NCBI RefSeq assembly: GCF_003254155.1
Contig: NZ_QKZI01000001.1
Span: 558,001-622,000, forward strand
DNA from: Psychrobacillus insolitus
Lineage (GTDB): Bacteria; Bacillota; Bacilli; Bacillales_A; Planococcaceae
DNA length: 64,000 nucleotides
Reading direction: 5' to 3'
Part shown: positions 17,210-25,943 of the stretch, in pieces
How positions within the stretch are numbered: position 1 is the stretch's first letter
How the letters are laid out: the number at the start of each line of letters is the position of its first letter
Program-made: the position numbers and the translations under genes
The notes under the pieces: generated by a model
Databases searched by the model: none
What the model was told of the DNA's origin: nothing
The model's input: the letters and a program-made list of their open reading frames with translations, nothing else

Positions 17210-18307
17210 TTAACTATTACTGCTTTGGAACTCAATCATAAATTCGCGAAGTGCTTGGCATGCTTCTACTGGAACTGCGTTATAAGTAGAAGCTCGGCAT
17301 CCACCAACTGAACGATGTCCAGCTAATCCAACAAATCCCGCTTCTGCTGCTTCAACTAAGAATTGTTTTTCTAATTTTTCATCTGCAACACGGAATGTGA
17401 TGTTCATTAGTGAACGACTTTCAAGAGTCGCGTGTCCTGTGTAAAAACCGTTACTATCATCAATTGCGTCATAAATAAGGTTTGCTTTTTCTTCATTGTT
17501 TTTAGCAACTGCTTCAAGTCCGCCTTTTTCTTCAATCCAATTAAGTACCTCTCCTAACATATAAATACCAAATGTAGGTGGCGTGTTGTATAAAGAATTA
17601 TTATCTGCATGTGTGCTGTATTTTAAGATAGTTGGGATTTCTGTGTTTGCTTTTTCAAGTAAATCTTTACGAACAATAACAACTGTTACACCAGAAGGAC
17701 CTAGGTTTTTCTGAGCTCCAGCATAAATCATTCCGAACTGATTTACATCCACTGGTTTAGACATGATATCACTAGACATATCTGCGATCAATGGAACGTC
17801 ACCTGTGTTAGGGAATTTAGACCACTGTGTACCATAGATAGTGTTATTTGATGTCACATGTACATAAGCATCTTCTGAATTAAACTCAATATTTTCAAGT
17901 GAAGGAATGTTACGGTATTGGTTTTCTTTCGTACTTGCTACTTGGTAAGGTTCCCCAAATAATTTTGCTTCTTTGATTGCTTTTTCAGACCAAGAACCTG
18001 ACATTACGTAGCCAGCTTTTTGTCCAGCTTTTAAGAAGTTCATCGGAATCATAGAGAATTGAAGACTTGCTCCACCTTGAAGGAATAGTACTTCATATTC
18101 ATCTGAAATAGAGTACAGTTTTCTTAAGCGGGAGATTGCTCCGTTATGTACTTCTTCGAAAGCGGCACTGCGGTGACTCATTTCCATAATGGACATACCA
18201 GTACCACGGAAGTTAGTTAGTTCTTTTTGTGCCTTTTCTAATACTTCTAGCGGAAGAGCAGATGGACCTGCGTTAAAATTATAAGCACGATGATTTGATG
18301 GATTCAA
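17210..18307 (-). CDS. serC: Phosphoserine aminotransferase
   Basis: 365 aa from a TTG start at 18307, chosen because AGGAG (complement at 18316-18320) lies eight bases upstream; the longer GTG frame start overlaps the ribosome binding site. PLP enzyme of serine biosynthesis, converting 3-phosphohydroxypyruvate and glutamate to phosphoserine (and used in pyridoxal phosphate synthesis in some bacteria). Motifs: NFNAGPSALP at the N-terminus, GGASLQFSMIPMN near 75, VPLIADMSSDIMS near 167, and the Schiff-base lysine in YAGAQKNLGPSG near 193. Monocistronic. Confidence 0.95.
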   Translation of the reverse strand: MNPSNHRAYNFNAGPSALPLEVLEKAQKELTNFRGTGMSIMEMSHRSAAFEEVHNGAISRLRKLYSISDEYEVLFLQGGASLQFSMIPMNFLKAGQKAGYVMSGSWSEKAIKEAKLFGEPYQVASTKENQYRNIPSLENIEFNSEDAYVHVTSNNTIYGTQWSKFPNTGDVPLIADMSSDIMSKPVDVNQFGMIYAGAQKNLGPSGVTVVIVRKDLLEKANTEIPTILKYSTHADNNSLYNTPPTFGIYMLGEVLNWIEEKGGLEAVAKNNEEKANLIYDAIDDSNGFYTGHATLESRSLMNITFRVADEKLEKQFLVEAAEAGFVGLAGHRSVGGCRASTYNAVPVEACQALREFMIEFQSSNS

Positions 18308-18530
18308 GTTGAACACTCCTAGTCAATTTTGATATATCTTCTTTAAGATTATATACCGATTTACATGAAAGACGGGAAAAATACGCAAAATTTTTAAAAG
18401 AAAGTGAATAAATTGTTAACTTTTTTCATTTTGGCGTAAATAATAGTAAATATTAAAAGAAAAAGGAATGTACATTCTTATATATAAATCATTATATTTT
18501 TTGCACAAGAGCTTGCTTATTCAAACCTTT

Positions 18531-18868
18531 TTAATTTCGTTCAATCTCCAATATATCTTCCAGGAAGAGTGTCTGTATATCATTCGTTAGCACCATTATA
18601 CGTAATTTTCTTTGAAAGCTATCTATCACTTGGATGCGACCCACTAGTATTTTAATTGCTCCTTGATAGTAATAAGTAAATTGTAAAGGTAGATTCGATG
18701 TCATTGCCTCAAAATTATTTCATTAAATTCCTGTAGTTTTTGTTCATCTAGTATCGGTTTTTTTACTTTTAATAAACTTTCATTATATTCCTTCAGCAAT
18801 TTCACATGTTCCGGGAGCATCATAGATACCCATTTTTCGAACCACGATCTCTAATCAAATTCGTGCAT
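18531..18868 (-). pseudogene. YolD-like protein relic
   Basis: On the minus strand, pieces of a YolD-family protein appear in successive frames: LIRDRGSK, then (frameshift) KWVSMMLPEHVKLLKEY ... LDEQKLQEFNEIIL, then (second frameshift, with a stop in the old frame) NLPLQFTYYYQGAIK and a C-terminus ending LEDILEIERN and TAA at 18531. Intact YolD proteins are about 110 aa and usually sit directly before uvrX. At least two frameshifts make this a dead gene. Note the matching uvrX relic 18 kb to the left. Confidence 0.78.
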
Positions 18869-18948
18869 CTCCTTTTCCCTTTAAAGAACATTTGTTCCAT
18901 TTTAAATTTAACATATAGAATAAAAAGAGGCAATTGGAAAAAAACTCA

Positions 18949-18977
18949 TTGACAATCTTATTTAATTGTTTTATCTT
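18949..18977 (+). promoter_or_regulatory. Promoter of the bioY operon
   Basis: -35 TTGACA (perfect, 18949-18954), 17-bp spacer, -10 TATCTT (18972-18977), immediately followed by the BirA operator. Confidence 0.65.
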
Positions 18978-19010
18978 TGTGTTAACTATAAATTATAATA
19001 AGTTAACGCA
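18978..19010. promoter_or_regulatory. BirA (biotin repressor) operator
   Basis: TGTGTTAAC (18978-18986), 15-bp spacer, GTTAACGCA (19002-19010). The two GTTAAC cores are 21 bp apart, the same as I recall for the B. subtilis bio operator. It covers the expected transcription start, so biotinoyl-AMP-bound BirA would shut off bioY and the gene behind it. Confidence 0.85.
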
Positions 19011-19030
19011 TAAAAGGGAGGAAGTTCATT

Positions 19031-19582
19031 TTGAAAAAGGGAAGTACATATCAATACGTATTAGCGGCAATAGGGACAGCGATTATCGCCGTACTAGCAC
19101 AGGTGACGATTCCGCTACCACTTGTACCAATTACGGGGCAAACGTTGGCAATCGGTTTAGTGGTTACAATTTTAGGCATGAAATCAGGGGTATTAGCAGT
19201 ATTATTATATATTTTAATTGGAGCAGTAGGGATGCCAGTATTCAGTGGTATGTCTGGGGGACTAGGGATTTTAGTTGGGCCAACAGGCGGTTATATTGTT
19301 GGGTTTTTGCCAACAGCATTTATTATGGGGCTTTATTTGAAAAAATTTGGTATCACTATTCCACATGCGATTGTGGCGAATGTAATTGGTATGGTAATAA
19401 CATTAGCATTTGGAACTACTTGGTTAAAAATTGTAGCTGACTTAACGTGGACAGCAGCATTTATAGGTGGAGTAGCACCGTTTATTATTGTAGGACTGTT
19501 AAAAGCAGTACTAGCTGCATGGCTTGGTGTTACTGTACGTCGACGTTTAAAAACAACGCAGTTCATTCAGGCAACGGCTTAA
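19031..19582 (+). CDS. bioY: Biotin transporter BioY (ECF S component)
   Basis: 183 aa, TTG start at 19031 with GGGAGG eight bases upstream. About six membrane helices with the BioY signature: TIPLPLVPITGQTLA near residues 31-45, VGMPVFSGMSGGLGILVGPTG near 70-90 and GYIVGF. Binds biotin with high affinity and works with the shared EcfA/EcfA'/EcfT module, which is not in this window. Preceded by a BirA operator, and one base away from the next gene, so the two are cotranscribed. Confidence 0.95.
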   Translation: MKKGSTYQYVLAAIGTAIIAVLAQVTIPLPLVPITGQTLAIGLVVTILGMKSGVLAVLLYILIGAVGMPVFSGMSGGLGILVGPTGGYIVGFLPTAFIMGLYLKKFGITIPHAIVANVIGMVITLAFGTTWLKIVADLTWTAAFIGGVAPFIIVGLLKAVLAAWLGVTVRRRLKTTQFIQATA

Positions 19583-19583
19583 A

Positions 19584-21191
19584 ATGGCAACTTTATGGAC
19601 TGGTGGAACGATCTATACGATGGCACGAATCGGTGAAACTGTCGAAGCAGTGCTTGAACATAAAGGGAAAATTGTGGCAACAGGCAGATTCGACCGCTTG
19701 TTGCTACAAGCTACTTCTATTAAAGATTTACAAGGGAAAGTGTTATATCCAGGTTTTGTCGATAGTCACTTACATATACTTGGCTACGGAGAAAAGTTAA
19801 AGCATATTGATGTGTCAAATGTTACCAATAAGGAAGAGCTATTAGCAATTATTCGATTACGAATGAACGGTGTGCACAAAGATGCATGGGTAATTGCTAT
19901 TGGGATGAATGAAACGAATTTTGACAAGCCGATATTCCCTTCATTAGCAGAGCTGGATGCACTTGGTGAAGCGCATCTAATCATTAAACGAAGCTGTCAT
20001 CATCTAATTTTAGCAAACTCAAAAGCGATGGCGTATGTGGGAATAACAGATATGACACCATCACCAAAGGGCGGCATTATTGACAAGGTAAATGGACAAT
20101 TAACAGGCGTATTAAAGGATGCAGCGCTTTATATGATTGTCAATCATATGCCACATATCACCCCGGATTATATCGAGGATGTGCTTGAAAAGGCGATTGC
20201 ATCATTGCATTCGTATGGGCTTGTGGGTGGGCATTCAGAGGATTTAAGCTATTACGGTCCGCCGCATCAGCCAATTGATGCTTTTCAAAAAATCGTCGTA
20301 GAAAGGCAATCCTTTAAAGTGCATTTATTGCAGCATCATTCGGTGTTTCAGGAAGTGTTTGAGGCTAGCTTCCATGAGGAAAAGTCCCCCTATTTGGAGT
20401 TTGGTGCGATGAAAATATTCGTCGATGGAGCTCTTGGGGGCAGAACAGCGGCACTGAGGGAATCGTATGAGGATGACGCTGAAAATAGCGGTATGCTGAT
20501 GCATTCGAAGGAGCAACTAGAGCAATTTGTTCAGCTCGCACGTCTCTATGGAAATACCGTAGCTGTTCATGCCATCGGAGATTTAGCGATTGACTTAATT
20601 TTAGACGTATTTGCCAAATATCCTCCTAGAGAGGGACAGCTTGATCGAGTCATTCATTGTAGCTTAGTGGATGAAGAAATTCTTGGTAAACTGGAAAAAT
20701 TACCAGTCGCTATTGATATGCAGCCACAGTTTGTACAAGAGGTATATGATGAAGTGCTTGCTCGACTAAGTGAAAAGCGAACAAAGGGCTTGCACCCTCT
20801 AAAATCACTGCTTGATAGGGGACTTATTGTAGCAGGTGGCAGTGATGCACCCATTGAAGTGCCAAATCCTTTGCACGGTATTTATGCTGCCGTCACAAGA
20901 AGAAACTTTGGAGAGACGCATGACGGTTTCGGCGCACAGGAGAAAATTTCACGTTATCAAGCAGTACGACTGTATACGGTTGGTGCTGCTGAAATAATTG
21001 GACAACAGCATATTCGTGGACAAATTGCATCAGGATATGCCGCAGATTTCACCGTATTTGAGGAAGATATTTTTACAGTAGAAGTCGAAAAAATCCCACA
21101 AATCCAAGTCGCCTATACGGTAATTGATGGTCGAATTGTTTATGCAAGAAAGAATAGGAATCATCATGTTAAGGCTTTTGGTAAGACGTGA
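19584..21191 (+). CDS. YtcJ-like metal-dependent amidohydrolase, biotin-regulated
   Basis: 535-aa amidohydrolase-3 family protein. Metal ligands: HxH in GFVDSHLHILGYG near residue 60, the lysine region AMKIFVDGALGGRTA near 276, VAVHAIGDLAID near 326, RVIHCSL near 350, and the catalytic aspartate in AGGSDAPIEVPNPL near 424. It begins one base after bioY and sits under the same BirA operator. This suggests a biotin-related job, for example releasing biotin from biocytin or a biotin amide, but this is inference; the family acts on many formamides, ureas and amides. No signal peptide, so cytoplasmic. The stop is followed by a terminator. Confidence 0.85.
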   Translation: MATLWTGGTIYTMARIGETVEAVLEHKGKIVATGRFDRLLLQATSIKDLQGKVLYPGFVDSHLHILGYGEKLKHIDVSNVTNKEELLAIIRLRMNGVHKDAWVIAIGMNETNFDKPIFPSLAELDALGEAHLIIKRSCHHLILANSKAMAYVGITDMTPSPKGGIIDKVNGQLTGVLKDAALYMIVNHMPHITPDYIEDVLEKAIASLHSYGLVGGHSEDLSYYGPPHQPIDAFQKIVVERQSFKVHLLQHHSVFQEVFEASFHEEKSPYLEFGAMKIFVDGALGGRTAALRESYEDDAENSGMLMHSKEQLEQFVQLARLYGNTVAVHAIGDLAIDLILDVFAKYPPREGQLDRVIHCSLVDEEILGKLEKLPVAIDMQPQFVQEVYDEVLARLSEKRTKGLHPLKSLLDRGLIVAGGSDAPIEVPNPLHGIYAAVTRRNFGETHDGFGAQEKISRYQAVRLYTVGAAEIIGQQHIRGQIASGYAADFTVFEEDIFTVEVEKIPQIQVAYTVIDGRIVYARKNRNHHVKAFGKT

Positions 21192-21237
21192 GGAGAAGCA
21201 TCTTTACTAATGTAATAGGAAAAGTTTGTCCAAAGGG

Positions 21238-21285
21238 AACCACAACGTCCGTGTAGAAAAAGGATGCTTGTGGTTTTCTTATTTT
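21238..21285 (+). terminator. Terminator of the bioY operon
   Basis: AACCACAA (21238-21245) pairs with TTGTGGTT (21268-21275), with inner TCC/GGA pairs, followed by TTCTTATTTTTC. Confidence 0.7.
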
Positions 21286-21397
21286 TCTACTATAAAGGGG
21301 TATGATACGAAGAACACCCGGCTCCGACCAAAAAAGCACTCCTCAAACGAACCTACCAAAAAATAATCACCAGCTTCAAAAATTGTCCAAAACTTGC

Positions 21398-21472
21398 ATA
21401 CGACATATTTTAAAATAAGCGAAAAAACGGGAGAAAAGTCCCTTTTTGCACTTATTTCCGGATAAGTCGTAT
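21398..21472. repeat. Long imperfect palindrome
   Basis: ATACGAC (21398-21404) and GTCGTAT (21466-21472) enclose a second inverted pair (AAATAAGcGAAAAA against TTTTTgCaCTTATTT). It could form a long cruciform or structured RNA. No coding potential. It lies in the 728-base gap 21192-21919, which otherwise holds the terminator and one repeat copy. Confidence 0.5.
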
Positions 21473-21668
21473 AGTCATTTTTGCTATATTTTATAAATCA
21501 GGATTAAAAATTTAAATAGAAAAGTTAAGTGTGTCGCAATTGTAGGTGCCTAATTAGTTTTTGGTGAATTCACAGCCATGTAAGTACAAGTATTTGGGAT
21601 GACTTTTGTGATCGCGTCCAGGATTTAGCCACTCAAGTGACAATTCCCCATTTGCCTGTCGGGCCAGA

Positions 21669-21691
21669 GATAGGCGCTTCCGCTTTTCTTA
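21669..21691. repeat. Second copy of the dispersed intergenic repeat end
   Basis: GATAGGCGCTTCCGC plus TTTTCTTA, identical over 23 bases to 2552-2574. The preceding 60 bases are loosely similar. Confidence 0.6.
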
Positions 21692-21919
21692 ATTATTTGT
21701 TGTTTGTATCTTTCGCAAAGGATGTAGATTTGCTAAACTTGAAAAGTCTTATCTTATTAAATACAAATGATAAAGCCCAATAGTATATACAAATGTATTT
21801 TCCAATGGAGAAGAAGAAGACGTTGCTTAAAGAGTCGGAAAGCTGTCACAAGCAATTGTAGAGTCAAAGACTAAAAAATTTGGTACGATAGGGACAGTAA
21901 ATCGGAAAGGAAGACTGCC

Positions 21920-22630
21920 GTGGGTACCGATATAAATTTACTACTGGCATTTGGTGCAGGGTTTTTAAGTTTCATATCACCTTGTACGCTCCCATTATAT
22001 CCTGCATTTTTATCGTATATTACAGGGATGTCATTAGAAGAAATAAAAACAGACAAGAAATTAATGCAAAAAAGAGGAATGCTTCATACACTATTCTTCT
22101 TACTAGGATTTTCAATCATATTTATTGCAATTGGATTTGCAACATCTTTGGTAGGTACATTTTTCATTCAATACGATGATCTACTACGTCAAGTTGGAGC
22201 AATATTCATTGTCATATTTGGTTTAGTCATCGTTGGAATATTTAAGCCAGAGTTTTTAATGAAAGAAAAAAAAGTTCATTTTAAAAATCGTCCGGCTGGG
22301 TATTTAGGAACTATTTTAATAGGGATGGCTTTTGCTGCAGGTTGGACACCATGTACAGGACCCATTTTAGCAGCTGTTATAGTAATGGCTGGTTCAAATC
22401 CTGATGCTGGTATTTGGTATATGCTTGCTTATGTACTTGGGTTTGCAATTCCATTTTTCATATTGTCCTTCTTTGTCACGCGTCTTAACTGGATACGTAA
22501 AAATAGTAATTTAATCGTGAAAGTTGGCGGTTATATTATGATCGCTCTTGGACTTTTATTGTTTTTTGATGGCTTAACTTATATTATTCGTATTTTAAGT
22601 CCAATTTTCGGAGGATTTACTGGTTTTTAA
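21920..22630 (+). CDS. ccdA: Cytochrome c biogenesis protein CcdA
   Basis: 236-aa DsbD-like integral membrane protein with six helices and a GTG start after GGAAAGGAAG. It carries reducing equivalents from cytoplasmic thioredoxin across the membrane to extracytoplasmic thiol-disulfide proteins for cytochrome c maturation (and spore cortex formation in relatives). The two conserved cysteines are in [17 protein letters not shown] near residue 22 and [15 protein letters not shown] near 143. First of a ccdA-ccdB-trx-ccdC cluster syntenic with B. subtilis ccdA-yneI-yneJ. Confidence 0.95.
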   Translation: MGTDINLLLAFGAGFLSFISPCTLPLYPAFLSYITGMSLEEIKTDKKLMQKRGMLHTLFFLLGFSIIFIAIGFATSLVGTFFIQYDDLLRQVGAIFIVIFGLVIVGIFKPEFLMKEKKVHFKNRPAGYLGTILIGMAFAAGWTPCTGPILAAVIVMAGSNPDAGIWYMLAYVLGFAIPFFILSFFVTRLNWIRKNSNLIVKVGGYIMIALGLLLFFDGLTYIIRILSPIFGGFTGF

Positions 22631-22693
22631 TAAGGAAAAATTGTTTCAAATCTAAATTCAAGTATATATTTAATATGATGAGGAGTTATGTTG

Positions 22694-23068
22694 ATGAAAA
22701 CAGTATTAGTAGTGGATGATGCAGTTTTCATGCGTACCACAATTAAAAGAATGCTAGAAGATCAGTCATTTAATGTGATTGGGGAAGCTTCAAATGGAGC
22801 AGAAGCAGTCGAAATGTATCGTAACTTATTACCCGACGTTGTAACAATGGATGTTACGATGCCTGGTATGACTGGAATCGAAGCGGTCGAAGCGATTATA
22901 TCAGAAGATCCAAACGCTAAAATTGTTATGGTTACTGCTTTAGGTCAGCAAAAGTTAATAGTAGATGCTATTGAACGTGGCGCCAAAGATTTCGTAACGA
23001 AGCCATTTAATCCAGAACAGATAATACAAGTATTAACTAATGTAACAGATGAGTATGATGGGTTATGA
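22694..23068 (+). CDS. ccdB: CheY-like single-domain response regulator (CcdB/YneI)
   Basis: 124 aa. The third ATG-type start (22694) is used because AGGAG lies eight bases before it. A stand-alone receiver domain: VVDDAVFMRT at the N-terminus, phospho-acceptor aspartate in VVTMDVTMPGMTG near 53, threonine in VMVTALGQ, lysine in FVTKPFNPEQ. No output domain. In B. subtilis the same position is held by CcdB/YneI between ccdA and ccdC; its exact partner is unknown. Its stop overlaps the next start (ATGA). Confidence 0.88.
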   Translation: MKTVLVVDDAVFMRTTIKRMLEDQSFNVIGEASNGAEAVEMYRNLLPDVVTMDVTMPGMTGIEAVEAIISEDPNAKIVMVTALGQQKLIVDAIERGAKDFVTKPFNPEQIIQVLTNVTDEYDGL

Positions 23069-23394
23069 AACAGTTAACGAGTTATTCCGACTGGTTAAAT
23101 TTATCAAGTAAAGACGAGCCATTCTTATTATTTGTAAAAACGACCAATTGTTCTGTATGCGCTGGGTTATATCCCCAAGCGGAGCCATTAGAGGAAGAAT
23201 TTAACATTCCATTTTACGTTGTAAATGCAGCAGAAGTAAAAGAATTAGCTGGGCAGTTATCATTGTTCACTGCACCTGTAGTTCTCTTGTGGAAAAACAA
23301 AAAAGAATTTACTCGATTTGCTCGTTTCGTTCCTATTCAAGATTTACGTCATGCATTAAAAGAAATAGAATTAATGGAGAATGATTATGTTTGA
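23065..23394 (+). CDS. Thioredoxin-like protein
   Basis: 109-aa thioredoxin fold with a CxxC active site (TTNCSVCAG near residue 30) and a cis-proline region FTAPVVLLWKN near 74. No signal peptide, so cytoplasmic. It overlaps ccdB by four bases, and the ccdC start lies inside its 3' end, so translation is coupled. A likely electron donor or helper for CcdA, inferred from position; this gene is not part of the B. subtilis ccd cluster I remember. Confidence 0.85.
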   Translation: MKQLTSYSDWLNLSSKDEPFLLFVKTTNCSVCAGLYPQAEPLEEEFNIPFYVVNAAEVKELAGQLSLFTAPVVLLWKNKKEFTRFARFVPIQDLRHALKEIELMENDYV

Positions 23395-23875
23395 AAAAAT
23401 CTCGCCAAATCTTATGATCATCGTGTCAACAGTCATTGCACTCGGAATGGGAACTTTTGTAACGATTGTTCGTGCGAAGTCTGCTAAAAAACCAGCGAGT
23501 GTCAAAAAGATCTTGTTGCCGCCGTTATTCATGTCGACAGGTGCACTTATGTTTGTGCTTCCTTTCTTTCGTGTCACATTAAGTGAATTTTTAGAAGCAC
23601 TTATTGTAGGAATGATCTTTTCCATCGTACTCATAAGGTCATCTAAATTTGAACGAAGAGATGGCGACATCTATTTAAAACAAACAAAAGCATTTATATT
23701 TATCTTATTCGGATTACTTATTATACGAGTTATTGCAAAAATAGTCCTTAGTTCGACAATAGATGTAGGCACGCTTAGCGGGATGTTTTGGATTTTAGCA
23801 TTTGGTATGATTGTTCCTTGGAGGATCACCATGTACTTGCAATTTAAGAAATTACAAAGAACCGTAATAGTATAA
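23387..23875 (+). CDS. ccdC: CcdC-family membrane protein
   Basis: 162 aa from the ATG at 23387, seven bases after TGGAG; the ATG at 23381 is too close. Five or so membrane helices with a short loop KFERRDGDIYLKQTKAF, typical of the CcdC/YneJ family (DUF1453). Linked genetically to cytochrome c maturation in B. subtilis, though the molecular role is not established. Last gene of the cluster, followed by a terminator. Confidence 0.87.
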   Translation: MFEKISPNLMIIVSTVIALGMGTFVTIVRAKSAKKPASVKKILLPPLFMSTGALMFVLPFFRVTLSEFLEALIVGMIFSIVLIRSSKFERRDGDIYLKQTKAFIFILFGLLIIRVIAKIVLSSTIDVGTLSGMFWILAFGMIVPWRITMYLQFKKLQRTVIV

Positions 23876-23877
23876 TA

Positions 23878-23912
23878 AAAGAGGCTGCTCCTTAAATGGA
23901 ACAGCCTCTTTA
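23878..23912. terminator. Bidirectional terminator ccdC / yneK
   Basis: AAAGAGGCTGcTCC and GGAaCAGCCTCTTT around a TTAAAT loop, with flanking A and T runs. Confidence 0.85.
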
Positions 23913-24377
23913 TTATGTTGTTTTTACTCTATCCTGAGACAACTCGAAAAACTTGTTATATGGAGTTACGTCGATACCTAGCTCCGCCAACTTTTTACGT
24001 AAAAATTTATGATCTCGCTTAGGCGTTGCAATAATATAACCTCTTATTAGCAACTCACGCGTAATAGACGTCGCTTTTTCGTCCAATGCTAGTTGTCCAA
24101 TCTTGCCTGCAATTTTTTGTTTAGCAACAGGGCGAAACAAATCTGGCACAGGAGTTACGAGTTCATTTAATAACGCTTTCTGCTCGTCATTCCATAGATG
24201 AATCGTTTGATCCACATAGTATTCTTCCCAGTCTAAATCAGATTTCCCATCATTTTTAGGCAGAGCTTTTAAGAATTTTCGGAACATAAAAAAGCCGCCA
24301 ATCGCCATTAGTGTAACTAATACAACTACCCAAAATAGGATAAACCATAAGAACCAACCACTTAACAATCTATTCAC
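23913..24377 (-). CDS. yneK: YneK-family protein (DUF2621)
   Basis: 154 aa with one N-terminal membrane helix (LWFILFWVVVLVTLMAIGGFFMF, about 9-31) and a soluble part containing DLDWEEYYVDQTIHLWNDEQKALL, characteristic of DUF2621. Conserved beside ccdC in Bacillaceae, convergent with it here too. Function unknown. Confidence 0.82.
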   Translation of the reverse strand: MNRLLSGWFLWFILFWVVVLVTLMAIGGFFMFRKFLKALPKNDGKSDLDWEEYYVDQTIHLWNDEQKALLNELVTPVPDLFRPVAKQKIAGKIGQLALDEKATSITRELLIRGYIIATPKRDHKFLRKKLAELGIDVTPYNKFFELSQDRVKTT

Positions 24378-24682
24378 CTCGTTTTTCTTCTCTTAAGTAT
24401 AAGATGTTCTAAGAAAGATTTCACTTCTATTGTATCCTTTCTATCAAAAAGTTTCTATCTAACTGGTGAAATAGAGGTGATACACATTTTTTTGCACCAT
24501 ACATCGGTACAGAAAAGATTAAACCAGTCAAGGGAAAGAAATCGGCGATATAAAAATGCACTGATAGCACTAAAGTGATGGCCTATTTCACAAAAGTGTT
24601 GAAATTTGAAAGACAATGTAGTTGAATGAACAAAATTGTTTCGTTAAGATAAGGCTAGAAAGAAAAAAGAGAGGTCTTATAA
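24378..24682. other. Intergenic region, no gene seen
   Basis: About 305 bases between the divergent yneK and sco genes. AT-rich; presumably holds both promoters. I see no long inverted repeat, RNA or gene remnant. Confidence 0.5.
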
Positions 24683-25273
24683 ATGAAAAAATTATTAGCT
24701 ATTCTATCCATTGCTGTTGTAATATTGGCAGGATGTGGTGGTAGCGGAAATTTCGAAGCACAAACGAACTGGGAAATTCAAGATTTCACATATGAAAATC
24801 ACCGCGGGGAAGATGTTTCTCTAGAGGATTTAAAAGGAACTGTCTGGCTTTCAACCTTTATCTTTACAAATTGTACGACTGTATGTCCACCTATGACATT
24901 TAATTTGACAGATATTCAACAAACGCTGGAAGAAAAGGGCATTGTAGATTATAAAATTGTCGAGTTTAGTATAGATCCAGAAGTTGACACACCAGAAGTA
25001 TTACAAGATTATTTAGCAAATTATGATGTAGTAGATGAAAGTAAATGGGAGCTCTTAACTGGTTATTCACAAGAGCATATTTCAAAATTTGCTGCAGAGT
25101 CATTTAAAACATTAGTAAAAGATGATCCTAGTACAGACCAAGTTATTCATGGCGTATCATTCTTTCTAGTAGATCAAAATGGCGTAGTAGTGAAAAGTTA
25201 TAACGGCGCAACAGAAGTACCAAAAGAAGAAATTGTTATTGATATAGAAACATTAATAGAAGATGGGAAATAA
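24683..25273 (+). CDS. Sco1/SenC/PrrC-family lipoprotein
   Basis: 196 aa. Lipobox LAGC at about 16-19 marks a membrane-anchored lipoprotein facing outward. Thioredoxin-like fold with copper-binding CTTVCPP near residues 74-80 and the conserved histidine in VIHGVSFFLVD near 162. Delivers copper to, or keeps reduced, the CuA site of cytochrome c oxidase. Its proximity to the ccd genes fits a respiratory assembly neighbourhood. Confidence 0.93.
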   Translation: MKKLLAILSIAVVILAGCGGSGNFEAQTNWEIQDFTYENHRGEDVSLEDLKGTVWLSTFIFTNCTTVCPPMTFNLTDIQQTLEEKGIVDYKIVEFSIDPEVDTPEVLQDYLANYDVVDESKWELLTGYSQEHISKFAAESFKTLVKDDPSTDQVIHGVSFFLVDQNGVVVKSYNGATEVPKEEIVIDIETLIEDGK

Positions 25274-25300
25274 AAAAAAGAACCTAAAGGTTCTTTTTTT
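25274..25300. terminator. Bidirectional terminator
   Basis: AAAAAGAACC-TAAA-GGTTCTTTTTTT between the sco gene and convergent mscL. Confidence 0.88.
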
Positions 25301-25689
25301 TATGCGTTATTTTGTTTTTTAAGCAAATCACGAATTTCTTCCAATAATACTTCTTTCGAATCTACTGGAGGAGCTTCTTCTGTAATGGCAACAATATCTT
25401 CTTTACGTTTAAATTTCGACAATAGTCGAACAAACATGAAAATAGCGAAAGCAATAATTACAAAGTAAAAAATAGTTTGTATAAAACTACCATATAATAT
25501 TTCAGCATCATTATATTTAAAAGATAAATTAGTGAAATTAACACCATTTAATAATAGTCCAACTATTGGCATAATAATATTTTCAACTAACGATGTAACA
25601 ATCTTACCAAAAGCGGCTCCAATAACAACTGCAATTGCTAAGTCTAGTACATTTCCTTTTAACGCAAACTCTTTAAAATCTTTCAACAT
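25300..25689 (-). CDS. mscL: Large-conductance mechanosensitive channel
   Basis: 129 aa with two membrane helices. KEFALKGNVLDLAIAVVIGAAFG at the N-terminus holds the pore-lining helix, and the C-terminal cytoplasmic helix VLLEEIRDLLKK completes the family pattern. Opens under membrane tension on hypo-osmotic shock. Confidence 0.97.
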   Translation of the reverse strand: MLKDFKEFALKGNVLDLAIAVVIGAAFGKIVTSLVENIIMPIVGLLLNGVNFTNLSFKYNDAEILYGSFIQTIFYFVIIAFAIFMFVRLLSKFKRKEDIVAITEEAPPVDSKEVLLEEIRDLLKKQNNA

Positions 25690-25943
25690 AATTTTTCATC
25701 TCCATAAGGTTATACTACAAAATAAAAAGTACTTTGTATAGCGTCATTCGACATTCTTAAACTTCTGTTTATAGTGAATTTATGATATTGTGGTAGTAGG
25801 TGTAGTAGACTTTTTTAGAAATGTAGTTTATGTGAGTTAAAGTGACATTATTTGCGAGGCGATTTCTTCAACTAACCATTATCCTTAGAACATAAAAAAT
25901 GGAATATAAAAATTACGTATAATAGAATAGGTGAATAAAATAA

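Noticed and set aside
17210-18316. GTG start for serC at 18316
   Set aside because: The GTG overlaps the AGGAG site; the TTG at 18307 has correct spacing.
21780-21900. Possible C-terminal remnant of an oxidoreductase before ccdA
   Set aside because: A short frame (GEEEDVA*RVGKLSQAIVES) looks like a protein tail, but it is too short to assign to a family.
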